Positions 27,349 through 37,610 are shown, numbered from the stretch's first letter. The stretch: 64,000 bases of DNA from Mycobacterium fragae (GCF_002102185.1 NZ_LQOW01000027.1:1-64000), one strand, 5' to 3'. Notes: generated by a model not told the origin, from the sequence alone. Numbers and translations: made by a program.

Positions 27349-29940
27349 TCATGCCCGCACCTGCGGCATACCGATGAGCACCGGCTCGGCCCGACCGTCG
27401 GTGTCGGGTGCCGCGGGCCGTTTGCGTCCGTTGTATTCGGTGAACGCCACCGTCGAGTCGACGGCGTCGGGGGCGTTGACGAAGGACACGAACCGAGACA
27501 GTTTGGCCGGATCCTCCAGTACGCCTTTCCATTCGCACTTGTAGTTGGCCACATGCCGTTCCATCGCCGCCTCGAATTCCTCGGCCAGGCCCAGGGAGTC
27601 GTTGCAGACCACGTCGCGCACGTGGTCCAGCCCGCCGTCGAGTGATTCGATCCACGGCGCGGTGCGCTGCAGCCGGTCGGCGGTGCGGATGTAGAACATC
27701 AGGAATCGGTCGATATAGCGGACCAACGTCTTGTCATCGAGGTCGCTGGCGAGCAACTGCGCGTGCTTGGGCGTAAAGCCGCCGTTGCCGCCGACGTAGA
27801 GGTTCCAGCCCTTTTCGGTGGCGATGACGCCGACGTCCTTGCTGCGCGCCTCGGCGCACTCACGCGCGCAGCCGGACACACCGAGCTTGATCTTGTGTGG
27901 CGCCCGCAGTCCGCGGTAGCGCAGCTCCAAGTCGATGGCCATCTGCACCGAGTCCTGCACGCCGTAGCGGCACCAGTCGGTTCCCACGCAGCTTTTCACC
28001 GTGCGCACCGCCTTGCCGTAGGCGTGACCGGATTCCATGCCGCCGTCGACCAGCCGCTTCCAGATCTGCGGCAGCTGGTCGACGCGGGCACCGAACAGGT
28101 CGATGCGTTGCCCGCCGGTGATCTTGGTGTACAGCCCGAAGTCCTGCGCGATCTGGCCGATCAGAATCAGGTGTTCGGGCTTGATGTCACCGCCGGGCAC
28201 CCGCGGCACAACGGAGTAGCTGCCGTTGCGCTGAATGTTGGCCAGGAAGTGGTCGTTGGAGTCCTGCAGGGAGGCCTGTTCGCCGTCGAGGATGTGCTCG
28301 GAGCCGGTAGACGCCAGGATAGAGGCGACGGCGGGTTTGCAGATGTCGCAGCCTTTTCCGGTACCGAAGCGCTCCAGCAGGCCGGAAAACGTCCGGATCT
28401 CGGTGGCGGAGATGATCTCGAACAGCTCGGCGCGCGACTGGCTGAAGTGCTCGCAGAGCGCCTTGGACTGCTGCACGCCCTCGGCCTCGAGCAGCTGCTT
28501 GAGCATCGGGACGCAGGAACCGCACGACGTGCCGGCCGCAGTGCATGACTTGAGCGCAGCCACATCGGCACAGCCATCGGCGATCGCCGCGGTCAAATCA
28601 CCTTTGGTGACGTTGTTGCACGAGCAGATCTGCGCCGAATCCGGCAACGCACCGACACCCAAACCGGTTGCGCCGCTGCCGGATTGGGCCGGTGCGATCA
28701 AGGCCATCGGATCCCCGGGCAGCTCGGCGCCGACCATCGGTCGCAGCACCCCGTACGACGAGACGTCACCGACCAGCACGCCGCCCAGCAGCGTCTTCGC
28801 GTCGTCGGAGAGCACCAGCTTGGCGTACGTGCGCTTCACCGCGTCATGGACCGCGACCTCGAGGCAGTCCGGGGTGGCCCCCAGCGCATCGCCGAAACTG
28901 GCGACGTCGACGCCGAGCAATTTGAGCTTCGTCGACATGTCGGCACCGGGAAACTCCGCAGCGCCGTCCAGCAAGCGGTCGGCCACCACCTCGGCGCTGG
29001 TGTAGCCGGGACCGACCAGGCCGTAGCAGCGCCCCTCGATGGCGGCCACTTCGCCGACGGCGTAGATGTCGGGATCGTTTGTCCGGCAAGACAAGTCGGT
29101 GAGTACCCCACCCCGCTCGGCGACGCTCAAGCCCGCCGCAATGGCCAGTTCGTCGCGGGGACGGATGCCGGCGGCGAAGATGACCAGCCCGGCGTCGATG
29201 ACCTCACTGTCCGCGAGCCGCACCCGCACCGAACGGGCGCCGTCCGAGTGCTCAACCGATTCAATCGCATCGGTGCCCACGCCGAGGTGCATGGCGATGC
29301 CGAGGTCGGCGATCATCCTTCCCAGCAGTGCGCCGCCGGCCTCGTCGAGTTGCTGAGCCATCAACCTCGGCATCATCTCGACGATGTGCGTGTGCAAACC
29401 GAACTGGCGCAGCGCGTTTGCCGCTTCCAGCCCCAAGAGTCCCCCGCCGATCACCACACCGGCGCGGGTGTGCCCGGCGTCCAGCGTGCGCTTGGCGTCG
29501 GCGCGGATCGCGTCGAGGTCGTCGAGCGTGCGGTAGACGTGGCACTCGGGCAGGTCGTGACCGGGCACCGGCGGGACGAACGCGTAGGAACCGGTCGCTA
29601 GCACCAGCGCGTCGTAGCGATGCCGCAAGCCGTCGGCGGTCAGCACGACCTTGGCGGTCCGGTCGATCTCGATCACGCGGCTGCGCAAACACAGCCGGAC
29701 CCGATCGTCGCCGGCGTAGTCGTTGCCGGGCAGCGCCAGCAGGTCGCGCTCCCAATGCTCGGTGTAGCCGGTCAGGCCGACCCGGTCGTAGGCCGCGTCC
29801 GACTCCTCGGCCAGTACGGTGATGCGCCACGAACCGTCGGTATCCCGAGCCCGCAGCGCCTCGACCAGCCGGTGGCCCACCATCCCGTGCCCGACGACGA
29901 CGACGTCGCGGGGGGTGCGCGCGTTCCCGGCTGAGGACAT
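27349..29940 (-). CDS. nirB: NirB, large subunit of NAD(P)H-dependent nitrite reductase
   Basis: 863 residues, close to the family length. Order of parts: FAD/NAD(P)-binding module starting at DVVVVGHGMVGHRLVEAL, BFD-like [2Fe-2S] domain with CSC (about 437-439) and CTAAGTSCGSC (about 465-475), a ferredoxin-like half-domain, and the sirohaem/[4Fe-4S] domain with CVGTDWC (about 650) and GCARECAEA (about 688). It reduces nitrite to ammonium using six electrons from NAD(P)H. Upstream (29941-30154) is a divergent promoter region shared with the heat-shock gene. No clear GlnR box was found by eye. Confidence 0.96.
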   Translation of the reverse strand: MSSAGNARTPRDVVVVGHGMVGHRLVEALRARDTDGSWRITVLAEESDAAYDRVGLTGYTEHWERDLLALPGNDYAGDDRVRLCLRSRVIEIDRTAKVVLTADGLRHRYDALVLATGSYAFVPPVPGHDLPECHVYRTLDDLDAIRADAKRTLDAGHTRAGVVIGGGLLGLEAANALRQFGLHTHIVEMMPRLMAQQLDEAGGALLGRMIADLGIAMHLGVGTDAIESVEHSDGARSVRVRLADSEVIDAGLVIFAAGIRPRDELAIAAGLSVAERGGVLTDLSCRTNDPDIYAVGEVAAIEGRCYGLVGPGYTSAEVVADRLLDGAAEFPGADMSTKLKLLGVDVASFGDALGATPDCLEVAVHDAVKRTYAKLVLSDDAKTLLGGVLVGDVSSYGVLRPMVGAELPGDPMALIAPAQSGSGATGLGVGALPDSAQICSCNNVTKGDLTAAIADGCADVAALKSCTAAGTSCGSCVPMLKQLLEAEGVQQSKALCEHFSQSRAELFEIISATEIRTFSGLLERFGTGKGCDICKPAVASILASTGSEHILDGEQASLQDSNDHFLANIQRNGSYSVVPRVPGGDIKPEHLILIGQIAQDFGLYTKITGGQRIDLFGARVDQLPQIWKRLVDGGMESGHAYGKAVRTVKSCVGTDWCRYGVQDSVQMAIDLELRYRGLRAPHKIKLGVSGCARECAEARSKDVGVIATEKGWNLYVGGNGGFTPKHAQLLASDLDDKTLVRYIDRFLMFYIRTADRLQRTAPWIESLDGGLDHVRDVVCNDSLGLAEEFEAAMERHVANYKCEWKGVLEDPAKLSRFVSFVNAPDAVDSTVAFTEYNGRKRPAAPDTDGRAEPVLIGMPQVRA

Positions 29941-30076
29941 ATCACGAGGTTAGGAAGGCGATATTGCCGAAATATGGCTGAATGTGACGCCGCCATGACA
30001 GTGTCCTCACAACCCGTCCGGACGAGTGTGAGCTTGTTTCTGTACCCGATTCACTTCTGGCGAACACGCAGGTGGA

Positions 30077-30097
30077 ACTTAAGCGTGGTCGACTCAT
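30077..30097 (+). promoter_or_regulatory. HAIR-like HspR operator overlapping a SigH/SigE-type promoter
   Basis: CTTAAGC-N7-ACTCATG matches the HAIR consensus CTTGAGT-N7-ACTCAAG at 11 of 14 arm positions. GGAAC (30073-30077) and GTT (30097-30099) at a 19-bp spacing resemble a SigH/SigE-type promoter. Both controls are known for acr2 in M. tuberculosis. Confidence 0.6.
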
Positions 30098-30154
30098 GTT
30101 TATACCAGTAGCACCGGCGCAGTGCCGGCAATCACAGAGCACTAGGAGACACCA

Positions 30155-30595
30155 ATGAGCAACCTGACGTTGTGGTCGCGGCCCGCTTGGGACGTCGACC
30201 GTTGGATGCGCGACTTCTTCGGTCCGTCCGCCGCAAGCGACTGGTTCAAGCCGGTAACCGCTGGGTTCAGCCCTGCCGCGGAAATCGTCAAGGACGGCGA
30301 GGATGCGGTGGTCCGCCTCGAGCTGCCGGGCGTGGACGTCGAAAAGGACGTCAACGTCGAGCTCGACAACGGAAGCCTGGTCATCCACGGCGAGCGTCGC
30401 GACGAGCACGCTGAGGAGAAGGACGGGCGCACGCTGCGCGAGGTCCGCTACGGGTCGTTCCGCCGGTCATTCGAGCTGCCGGCGCACATCACCAGCGAGG
30501 CCGTCTCGGCGTCGTATGACGCGGGCGTGCTGACCGTCCGGGTGGCCGGCGCATACGCCGGAACCCAGGCCAAGCGCATCGCGATCACCAAGTAG
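30155..30595 (+). CDS. hsp: Acr2/HspX2-like small heat-shock protein (alpha-crystallin family)
   Basis: 146 residues. An N-terminal arm with SLWSRPAWDVDRWMRDFFG-like aromatic content (here starting MSNLTLWSRPAWD) is followed by the alpha-crystallin domain from about 45 to 135, and a C-terminal tail. It is the Rv0251c type and acts as an ATP-independent holdase induced by heat and oxidative stress. A clean AGGAG ribosome site precedes the ATG. The upstream HAIR-like site and GGAAC/GTT promoter agree with stress induction. A stable hairpin lies just after the stop. Confidence 0.93.
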   Translation: MSNLTLWSRPAWDVDRWMRDFFGPSAASDWFKPVTAGFSPAAEIVKDGEDAVVRLELPGVDVEKDVNVELDNGSLVIHGERRDEHAEEKDGRTLREVRYGSFRRSFELPAHITSEAVSASYDAGVLTVRVAGAYAGTQAKRIAITK

Positions 30596-30601
30596 TCCGA
30601 T

Positions 30602-30648
30602 AACGCAAAAGCCCCCGCGCGCACGGCGTGTCGGGGGCTGCTTGCGTT
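30602..30648 (+). terminator. Stem-loop terminator after the heat-shock gene
   Basis: AACGCAA pairs with TTGCGTT (outer stem) and AGCCCCCG with CGGGGGCT (inner stem), closing a 14-base loop rich in CGCG. It lacks a long T-run, as is common in mycobacteria. The loop resembles that of the terminator at 37387-37433. Confidence 0.7.
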
Positions 30649-30722
30649 GACCGGCCGGCTCGAGAGTGCGGCTGGGCGCACGTTCGGCGACGAGCGGGCG
30701 TCTGGCTGCACAGTCGCGCCCA

Positions 30723-30738
30723 AGTGACCTGTCTCACG
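30723..30738 (+). promoter_or_regulatory. CRP-like site and -10 box before the Rv0250c/sdh1 genes
   Basis: AGTGA-N6-TCACG matches the CRP consensus TGTGA-N6-TCACA at 8 of 10 bases. A -10-like TAGTAT lies at 30757-30762, which would place the site near -40, the class II activator position. This is inference from sequence only. Confidence 0.45.
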
Positions 30739-30806
30739 AGGCGTGTGGGCGGTGGATAGTATCGGGTGACGTACTGTGATCCATGACACCTCATCAGGGA
30801 GATCCG

Positions 30807-31103
30807 TTGTCCAGCACTACTGAACTCGCCGAACTTCACGACCTCATCGGTGGCCTGCGGCGGTGCGTGACGGCTTTGAAGTCGCGGTACGGCGACACCC
30901 CGGCGATGCGACGGATCGTCAACGACGCCGAGCGGATCCTCAACGACGTCGAGTTGCTCGATATCGACGCCGGCGAGCTGGATCTGGCCCGGCACAACGT
31001 CACTCACTCCGGCGAGAAGATCCCGATCCCCGACACCCAATATGACACCGAGTTCTGGCGTGACGTCGACGACGAAGGCGTCGGCGGGCACAGCCGGTCC
31101 TGA
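30807..31103 (+). CDS. Small conserved protein (Rv0250c type) preceding sdh1
   Basis: 98 residues from a TTG at 30807, chosen because GGGAGA sits just upstream and the length fits the 97-residue M. tuberculosis homologue. An upstream ATG (30783) has no visible ribosome site. The protein is helical and charged (TELAELHDLIGGLRRCVTAL near the start; QYDTEFWRDVDDEGVGGH at the end) with no recognised domain. Its conserved place before the succinate dehydrogenase genes suggests a role in that complex or its regulation, but this is unproven. Confidence 0.75.
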   Translation: MSSTTELAELHDLIGGLRRCVTALKSRYGDTPAMRRIVNDAERILNDVELLDIDAGELDLARHNVTHSGEKIPIPDTQYDTEFWRDVDDEGVGGHSRS

Positions 31104-31108
31104 CCCGC

Positions 31109-31125
31109 CCCCGCTAACAGCGGGG
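31109..31125 (+). terminator. Short GC hairpin between the Rv0250c-like gene and sdhC
   Basis: CCCCGCT-AAC-AGCGGGG is a perfect 7-bp stem with a 3-base loop and no T-run. It could attenuate transcription or shape the messenger RNA rather than end it, since sdhC follows 54 bp later on the same strand. Confidence 0.45.
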
Positions 31126-31178
31126 CGCTGCGATGTGAGTACTCTGCCAGCAGCCCACGCGAAGAGGATCACATCACA

Positions 31179-32000
31179 ATGAGTGCACCCACGGCGGACC
31201 GCCCTGCCACCGGAGTCTTCTCTCCGACACGCGCCCAATTGCCGCAACGCAAACTGCGCACCGACCGATGGTGGCTGCCGATCTTCTGGACCGATCTTGG
31301 CTTCTCGGTGTTTGTCATCTATGCGACGGTCCGGGCGTTCTGGGGCAGCGCCTATTACGTCGAGGACTACCACTACCTGACGCCGTTCTACTCGCCTTGT
31401 GTCAGCGAGTCATGTGTGGAAGGCGCCCGGCACTTCGGGGCATGGGTTGGCGAGCTGCCGTGGTTCATCCCGATGGCGTTCATCTCGCTGCCGTTTCTGC
31501 TGGCCTTCCGGTTGACCTGTTACTACTACCGCAAGGCCTACTACCGCACGGTCTGGCAGTCACCACCGGCATGCGCTGTGGCAGAACCACATTCGGCTTA
31601 CACCGGCGAGACGCGGTTCCCCCTGATTTTGCAGAACATCCACCGCTACTTCTTCTACGCGGCGTGCATCATCTCGATCATCAACACCTACGACGTCATC
31701 AAGTCCTTCCACTCGCCGAGCGGTTTCGGCTTCGGACTGGGCAACATCATTCTCACGGCCAACGTGATTCTGCTGTGGATCTACACCCTGTCCTGCCACT
31801 CCTGCCGGCATGTCACCGGCGGCCGGCTCAAGCACTTCTCCAGGCATCCGGTGCGCTACTGGCTCTGGACGCAGGTCAGTGTGATCAACACCAAGCACAT
31901 GCAGTGGGCTTGGATCACGTTGGGCACGCTGATTTTGACTGACTTCTACATCATGCTGGTCGCCAGTGGCACCATCCACGACCTGAGATTCATTGGCTGA
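31179..32000 (+). CDS. Sdh1 membrane anchor subunit (Rv0249c type)
   Basis: 273 residues with about five membrane helices (WTDLGFSVFVIYATVRAFWG, WFIPMAFISLPFLLAFRLTC, the YFFYAACIISIINTY segment, GNIILTANVILLWIYTL, and WAWITLGTLILTDFYIML). Several His residues in or near helices could bind haem. It anchors the succinate dehydrogenase 1 complex and gives access to menaquinone. It is followed by sdhA (38 bp) and sdhB. The single long anchor replaces separate SdhC and SdhD proteins. Confidence 0.88.
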   Translation: MSAPTADRPATGVFSPTRAQLPQRKLRTDRWWLPIFWTDLGFSVFVIYATVRAFWGSAYYVEDYHYLTPFYSPCVSESCVEGARHFGAWVGELPWFIPMAFISLPFLLAFRLTCYYYRKAYYRTVWQSPPACAVAEPHSAYTGETRFPLILQNIHRYFFYAACIISIINTYDVIKSFHSPSGFGFGLGNIILTANVILLWIYTLSCHSCRHVTGGRLKHFSRHPVRYWLWTQVSVINTKHMQWAWITLGTLILTDFYIMLVASGTIHDLRFIG

Positions 32001-32038
32001 CAAATTATTTCAGCACGGTAAGAGTTGAGTGAGGTTTC

Positions 32039-33952
32039 ATGACTGAGGTCGAACGGCACTCCTACGACGTCGTCGTGATCGGTGCCGGCGGCGCAGGCCT
32101 GCGCGCGGTCATCGAGGCGCGGGAACGCGGCCTGAAGGTCGCGGTGGTGTGCAAGTCGTTGTTCGGCAAGGCCCACACGGTGATGGCCGAGGGCGGCTGC
32201 GCCGCGTCGATGGGCAACTCCAATCCCAAAGACAACTGGCAAGTGCACTTCGGCGACACCATGCGTGGCGGGAAGTTCCTGAACAACTGGCGAATGGCCG
32301 AACTCCACGCCAAGGAGGCACCGGACCGGGTCTGGGAACTGGAGACCTACGGCGCGCTGTTCGACCGCACCAAGGACGGCCGGATCAGCCAGCGCAACTT
32401 CGGCGGGCACACCTATGCGCGGCTGGCGCACGTCGGTGACCGCACCGGGTTGGAGTTGATCCGCACGATGCAGCAGAAGATCGTGTCGCTGCAGCAAGAG
32501 GATCACGCCGAACTCGGCGACTACGAGGCGCGGATCAAGGTGTTCGCCGAATGCACGATCACCGAGCTGCTCAAGGACGGCGATCGGATCTCGGGCGCGT
32601 TCGGCTACTGGCGCGAGACCGGCCGGTTCCTGTTGTTCGAGGCTCCCGCGGTCGTGCTGGCCACCGGGGGGATCGGCAAGTCGTTCAAGGTGACATCGAA
32701 CTCCTGGGAGTACACCGGCGACGGGCACGCGCTGGCGCTGCGGGCCGGCGCGACGCTGATCAACATGGAGTTCGTGCAGTTCCACCCCACCGGCATGGTA
32801 TGGCCCCCCAGCGTGAAGGGAATCCTGGTCACCGAGGGTGTCCGCGGAGATGGCGGAGTGCTCAAGAACTCCGATGACAAGCGGTTCATGTTCGACTACA
32901 TCCCGCCGGTGTTCAAAGGGCAATACGCCGAAACCGAGCAAGAGGCCGACCAGTGGCTCAAGGACAACGACTCGGCCCGCCGCACCCCGGATCTGCTGCC
33001 CCGTGACGAGGTGGCGCGCGCGATCAACTCCGAAGTCAAGGCCGGCCGCGGCACCCCGCACGGCGGGGTCTACCTCGACATCGCGTCACGGCTGACGCCC
33101 GCGGAGATCAAGCGTCGACTCCCCTCGATGTATCACCAGTTCATGGAGCTGGCCGGGGTCGACATCACCAAGGAGCCGATGGAAGTCGGACCGACCTGCC
33201 ATTACGTGATGGGCGGCGTGGAGGTCGACCCGGACACCGGCGCGGCCACGGTTCCCGGCCTGTTCGCGGCCGGGGAGTGCTCCGGCGGCATGCACGGCTC
33301 AAACCGGTTGGGCGGCAACTCGCTGTCGGACCTGTTGGTGTTCGGCCGGCGCGCAGGCCTGGGGGCCGCCGACTACGTGCGGGCGCTCAGCAGCCGCCCC
33401 TCGGTTTCCGAGGATGCGGTCGAGGCCGCCGCCAAGCTGGCGCTCTCGCCGTTCGACGGGCCGAAAGATGGCTCGCCGGCGGAGAATCCGTACAAGCTGC
33501 AGATCGACCTGCAGGACACCATGAACGAGTTGGTGGGCATCATCCGCAAGGCCGACGAGATTTCCCAGGCGCTGTCGCGGCTGGAGGAGCTGCGGGCCCG
33601 ATTCGCCAATCTGCAAGTCGAAGGGCATCGCCAATACAACCCGGGGTGGCACCTGGCCATCGACCTGCGCAACATGCTGCTGGTCAGCGAGTGCGTGGCC
33701 AAGGCCGCGCTGGAGCGCACCGAAAGCCGCGGCGGGCATACCCGCGACGACCATCCCGCTATGGACGCCACGTGGCGCAACACCTTGTTGGTGTGCCGGA
33801 CAGAAGGTGATTCCGCCTTGCCCCACATCAGCGTCACCCGTGAGGCGCAGGTTCCGATGCGGGCCGACTTGCTGGAGCTCTTCGAGATCTCCGAGCTGGA
33901 GAAGTACTACACCGACGAGGAGCTGGCCGAGCACCCAGGACGGAGTACCTAA
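32039..33952 (+). CDS. sdhA: Succinate dehydrogenase 1 flavoprotein subunit
   Basis: 637 residues. The FAD-binding N-terminus is YDVVVIGAGGAGLRAVIEARERG. The His that normally bonds FAD covalently is in KAHTVMAEGG (His46). The capping and substrate motifs FHPTGMVWPPSVKGILVTEGVRGDGG-like (starting near residue 250) and HGSNRLGGNSLSDLLVFGR are intact. It oxidises succinate to fumarate in the cytosol-facing part of the complex. The stop of sdhA abuts the ATG of sdhB without a gap, so their translation is probably coupled. Confidence 0.95.
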   Translation: MTEVERHSYDVVVIGAGGAGLRAVIEARERGLKVAVVCKSLFGKAHTVMAEGGCAASMGNSNPKDNWQVHFGDTMRGGKFLNNWRMAELHAKEAPDRVWELETYGALFDRTKDGRISQRNFGGHTYARLAHVGDRTGLELIRTMQQKIVSLQQEDHAELGDYEARIKVFAECTITELLKDGDRISGAFGYWRETGRFLLFEAPAVVLATGGIGKSFKVTSNSWEYTGDGHALALRAGATLINMEFVQFHPTGMVWPPSVKGILVTEGVRGDGGVLKNSDDKRFMFDYIPPVFKGQYAETEQEADQWLKDNDSARRTPDLLPRDEVARAINSEVKAGRGTPHGGVYLDIASRLTPAEIKRRLPSMYHQFMELAGVDITKEPMEVGPTCHYVMGGVEVDPDTGAATVPGLFAAGECSGGMHGSNRLGGNSLSDLLVFGRRAGLGAADYVRALSSRPSVSEDAVEAAAKLALSPFDGPKDGSPAENPYKLQIDLQDTMNELVGIIRKADEISQALSRLEELRARFANLQVEGHRQYNPGWHLAIDLRNMLLVSECVAKAALERTESRGGHTRDDHPAMDATWRNTLLVCRTEGDSALPHISVTREAQVPMRADLLELFEISELEKYYTDEELAEHPGRST

Positions 33953-34699
33953 ATGACCTACAACGCCAGCATGCGGGTGTGGCGCGGTGACGAGAGTGGC
34001 GGCGCCCTGCAGGACTTCACCGTCGAGGTCAACGAGGGCGAGGTGGTGCTCGACGTCATCCATCGGCTGCAGCAGACCCAAACACCCGACCTCGCGGTGC
34101 GCTGGAACTGCAAGGCCGGCAAGTGCGGATCGTGCTCGGCGGAGATCAACGGCCGACCGCGGCTGATGTGCATGACGCGGATGTCGACGTTCGCCGAAGA
34201 CGAGCTGGTCACCGTGACACCGCTGCGGACCTTCCCGGTGATCCGCGATCTGGTCACCGACGTCTCGTTCAACTACGAGAAAGCCCGTGAGATCCCGTCA
34301 TTCACCCCGCCCAAGGACCTTCAGCCCGGCGAGTACCGGATGGCGCAGCAGGATGTGGAGCGTTCCCAAGAGTTCCGCAAGTGCATCGAATGCTTCTTGT
34401 GCCAGAACGTCTGCCATGTGATCCGCGACCATGAAGAGAACAAGCAGGCGTTCGCCGGGCCGCGCTTTTTCATCAGGGTGGCGGAACTGGAGATGCATCC
34501 GCTCGACACCGCGGATCGGCGGGATCTGGCCCAGGACGAGGCCGGTCTCGGGTTGTGCAACATCACCAAGTGCTGCACCGAGGTTTGCCCCGAAAGTATC
34601 AAGATCACCGACAACGCGATCATCCCGATGAAGGAACGCGTCGCCGGCCGCCGGTACGACCCCGTGGTGTGGCTGGGCAACAAGTTGTTCCGTCGCTAG
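33953..34699 (+). CDS. sdhB: Succinate dehydrogenase 1 iron-sulfur subunit
   Basis: 248 residues. The [2Fe-2S] cluster ligands are C53, C58, C61 and C73. The C-terminal domain has C145/C148/C151/C155 and C203/C208/C209/C213, enough for the [4Fe-4S] and third cluster. It passes electrons from FAD to the quinone site in the membrane anchor. M. tuberculosis has an MFS gene (Rv0246) after this subunit; here the gene is missing and the flavin reductase follows at once on the other strand. Confidence 0.95.
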   Translation: MTYNASMRVWRGDESGGALQDFTVEVNEGEVVLDVIHRLQQTQTPDLAVRWNCKAGKCGSCSAEINGRPRLMCMTRMSTFAEDELVTVTPLRTFPVIRDLVTDVSFNYEKAREIPSFTPPKDLQPGEYRMAQQDVERSQEFRKCIECFLCQNVCHVIRDHEENKQAFAGPRFFIRVAELEMHPLDTADRRDLAQDEAGLGLCNITKCCTEVCPESIKITDNAIIPMKERVAGRRYDPVVWLGNKLFRR

Positions 34700-34717
34700 G
34701 CTGAGCACACCGGGTCT

Positions 34718-35537
<820 letters not shown>

Positions 35538-37373
35538 GTGAGCCACTACAAGAGCAATGTCCGTGACCAGGTATTCAACCTGTTCGAGGTCTTCGGTGTC
35601 GACAAGGCACTCGGTGACGGCGACTACGGCGACCTGGACACCGACACTGCCCGCGAGATGCTGGCGGAGATGAGCCGGCTGGCCGAGGGCCCAGTCGCCG
35701 GGTCGTTCGTCGAGGGCGACCGGAATCCCCCGGTCTTCGACCCGGAGACACACTCGGTGACGCTGCCCGAGTCGTTCAAGAAGTCCGTTCACGCGGTGCT
35801 CGATGCCGGTTGGGACAAGGTCGGTATCGATGAGGCGCTCGGCGGCACCCCGATGCCCAAGGCGTTGGTGTGGGCGCTGCATGAGCACCTTCTGGGCGCC
35901 AACCCCGCGGTCTGGATGTATGCCGGCGGCGCTGGATTCGCCAACATCCTCTACCACCTCGGCACCGAAGAGCAGAAGAAGTGGGCCGTCCTGGCCGCTG
36001 AGCGCGGCTGGGGTTCGACCATGGTGCTCACCGAGCCGGACGCTGGTTCGGACGTCGGCGCCGGCCGGACCAAGGCGGTCAAGCAGGACGACGGGTCGTG
36101 GCACATCGACGGTGTCAAGCGGTTCATCACGTCCGGTGACTCCGGCGACCTGTTCGAGAATATTTTCCACTTGGTGCTGGCCCGCCCCGAGGGCGCAGGG
36201 CCGGGCACCAAGGGCCTGTCGCTGTTCTTCGTGCCCAAGTTCCTGTTCGACTTCGAGACCGGTGAGCTCGGCGAGCGTAACGGCGTGTTCGTCACCAATG
36301 TCGAGCACAAGATGGGCCTGAAGGTTTCCGCGACCTGTGAGCTGTCGTTCGGTCAGCATGGCGTTCCCGCCAAGGGCTGGCTGGTCGGCGAGGTGCACAA
36401 CGGCATCGCGCAGATGTTCGAGGTCATCGAGCAGGCCCGAATGATGGTCGGTACCAAGGCCATTGCGACGCTGTCCACCGGCTACCTCAATGCGTTGGAC
36501 TACGCCAAGGAGCGTGTGCAGGGCGCCGACCTGACCCAGATGACCGACAAGACCGCGCCGCGGGTGACGATCACTCATCACCCCGATGTGCGTCGCAGCC
36601 TGATGACGCAGAAGGCGTACGCCGAGGGTCTACGCGCGCTCTACACCTACACCGGTACCTTCCAGGACGCGGCCGTGGCCACTGCGGTGCACGGCATCGA
36701 CCCCGAGCTGGCGGTCAAGGTCAACGACCTGTTGCTGCCGGTGGTCAAGGGTGTCGGCTCGGAGCAGGCCTACGCCAAGCTGACCGAGAGCCTGCAGACG
36801 TTCGGTGGTTCGGGCTTCCTGCAGGACTACCCGGTCGAGCAGTACATCCGCGACGCCAAGATCGACTCGCTCTACGAGGGCACCACCGCCATCCAGGCGC
36901 AGGACTTCTTCTTCCGCAAGATCGTCCGCGACAAGGGTGTGGCGCTGGGCCACCTGGCGAGCCAGATCGAGGAGTTCGTCAAGAACGAGTCGGGCAATGG
37001 CCGGCTCAAAGCCGAGCGTGAGTTGCTGGCCACTGCGCTGGCCGACGTTCAGGCGATGGCCGCGTCGCTGACCAGCTACCTGATGGCCGCGCAGGAGGAG
37101 GTCACCAGTGTCTACAAGGTGGGCCTGGGCTCGGTGCGCTTCCTGATGAGTGTCGGTGACCTGCTGATCGGCTGGTTGCTGCAGCGTCACGCCGCGGTGG
37201 CGCTGGAGGCGCTCGACGCCGGCGTGAGCGACGCCGACCGGGCCTTCTACGAGGGCAAGATCGCCGTGGCGTCGTTCTTCGCGAAGAACTTCCTGCCGCT
37301 GCTGACCAGCACTCGCCAGGTGCTGGAGACGCTCGACAACGAAATCATGGAGCTCGACGAGGCAGCGTTCTAA
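35538..37373 (+). CDS. fadE5: FadE5, acyl-CoA dehydrogenase
   Basis: 611 residues from a GTG behind GAGGAGGAA. This is the long ACAD type, with a C-terminal extension. The flavin-binding motif [15 protein letters not shown] is near residue 170. The [18 protein letters not shown] helix lies near 430, and the extension after about 480 is helical. FadE5 homologues accept a broad range of acyl-CoA chain lengths. The gene converges with fadA2, and the F6 small RNA lies between them. A perfect terminator follows at 37387. Confidence 0.94.
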   Translation: MSHYKSNVRDQVFNLFEVFGVDKALGDGDYGDLDTDTAREMLAEMSRLAEGPVAGSFVEGDRNPPVFDPETHSVTLPESFKKSVHAVLDAGWDKVGIDEALGGTPMPKALVWALHEHLLGANPAVWMYAGGAGFANILYHLGTEEQKKWAVLAAERGWGSTMVLTEPDAGSDVGAGRTKAVKQDDGSWHIDGVKRFITSGDSGDLFENIFHLVLARPEGAGPGTKGLSLFFVPKFLFDFETGELGERNGVFVTNVEHKMGLKVSATCELSFGQHGVPAKGWLVGEVHNGIAQMFEVIEQARMMVGTKAIATLSTGYLNALDYAKERVQGADLTQMTDKTAPRVTITHHPDVRRSLMTQKAYAEGLRALYTYTGTFQDAAVATAVHGIDPELAVKVNDLLLPVVKGVGSEQAYAKLTESLQTFGGSGFLQDYPVEQYIRDAKIDSLYEGTTAIQAQDFFFRKIVRDKGVALGHLASQIEEFVKNESGNGRLKAERELLATALADVQAMAASLTSYLMAAQEEVTSVYKVGLGSVRFLMSVGDLLIGWLLQRHAAVALEALDAGVSDADRAFYEGKIAVASFFAKNFLPLLTSTRQVLETLDNEIMELDEAAF

Positions 37374-37386
37374 GCCTCGCCGAGCG

Positions 37387-37433
37387 GACGTAAAAGCCCC
37401 CCGCGCGAACCGCGTGTCGGGGGCTTTTACGTC
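37387..37433 (+). terminator. Perfect 15-bp stem-loop terminator after fadE5
   Basis: GACGTAAAAGCCCCC pairs exactly with GGGGGCTTTTACGTC around a 17-base CGCG-rich loop. The CTTTTA segment gives a weak T-run on both strands, so it may stop transcription from either side. Confidence 0.85.
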
Positions 37434-37458
37434 TGCTCATCCACGTGGAGGCTTGCGC

Positions 37459-37606
37459 CGAAAAGGGGCCGCCGCTGGCTCCCCTCTTTCCTGCGGCGGC
37501 CCCTTAACGCCACCCCGTAGGGGTACAGGTATGGCCTAATCCAAGGATGCCCCGCGCTGCCATCGGGTCGGGGGGTCGGACGACAACACGGAGCTATCCG
37601 ACTCCT
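37459..37606 (-). ncRNA. F6 (ncRv10243/SfdS)-type small RNA
   Basis: No protein frame fits the 302-bp fadE5-fadA2 gap. On the minus strand a SigF-type promoter is exact: CGTTT at 37632-37636, 16 bp, then GGGTA at 37611-37615. A start near 37605 gives a C-rich RNA with the hairpin ACCCC-TAC-GGGGT (37512-37524). The 13-bp stem AAGGGGCCGCCGC/GCGGCGGCCCCTT (37463-37505) follows and ends in TTTT. In M. tuberculosis the SigF-dependent RNA F6 lies in exactly this fadA2-fadE5 gap and orientation. The 3' end could be at either hairpin (about 95 or 145 nt). Confidence 0.72.
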
Positions 37607-37610
37607 CGGT

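Noticed and set aside
29941..30154. GlnR box before nirB
   Set aside because: No GTNAC-N6-GNAAC pattern could be found by eye on either strand; regulation of nirB was left open.
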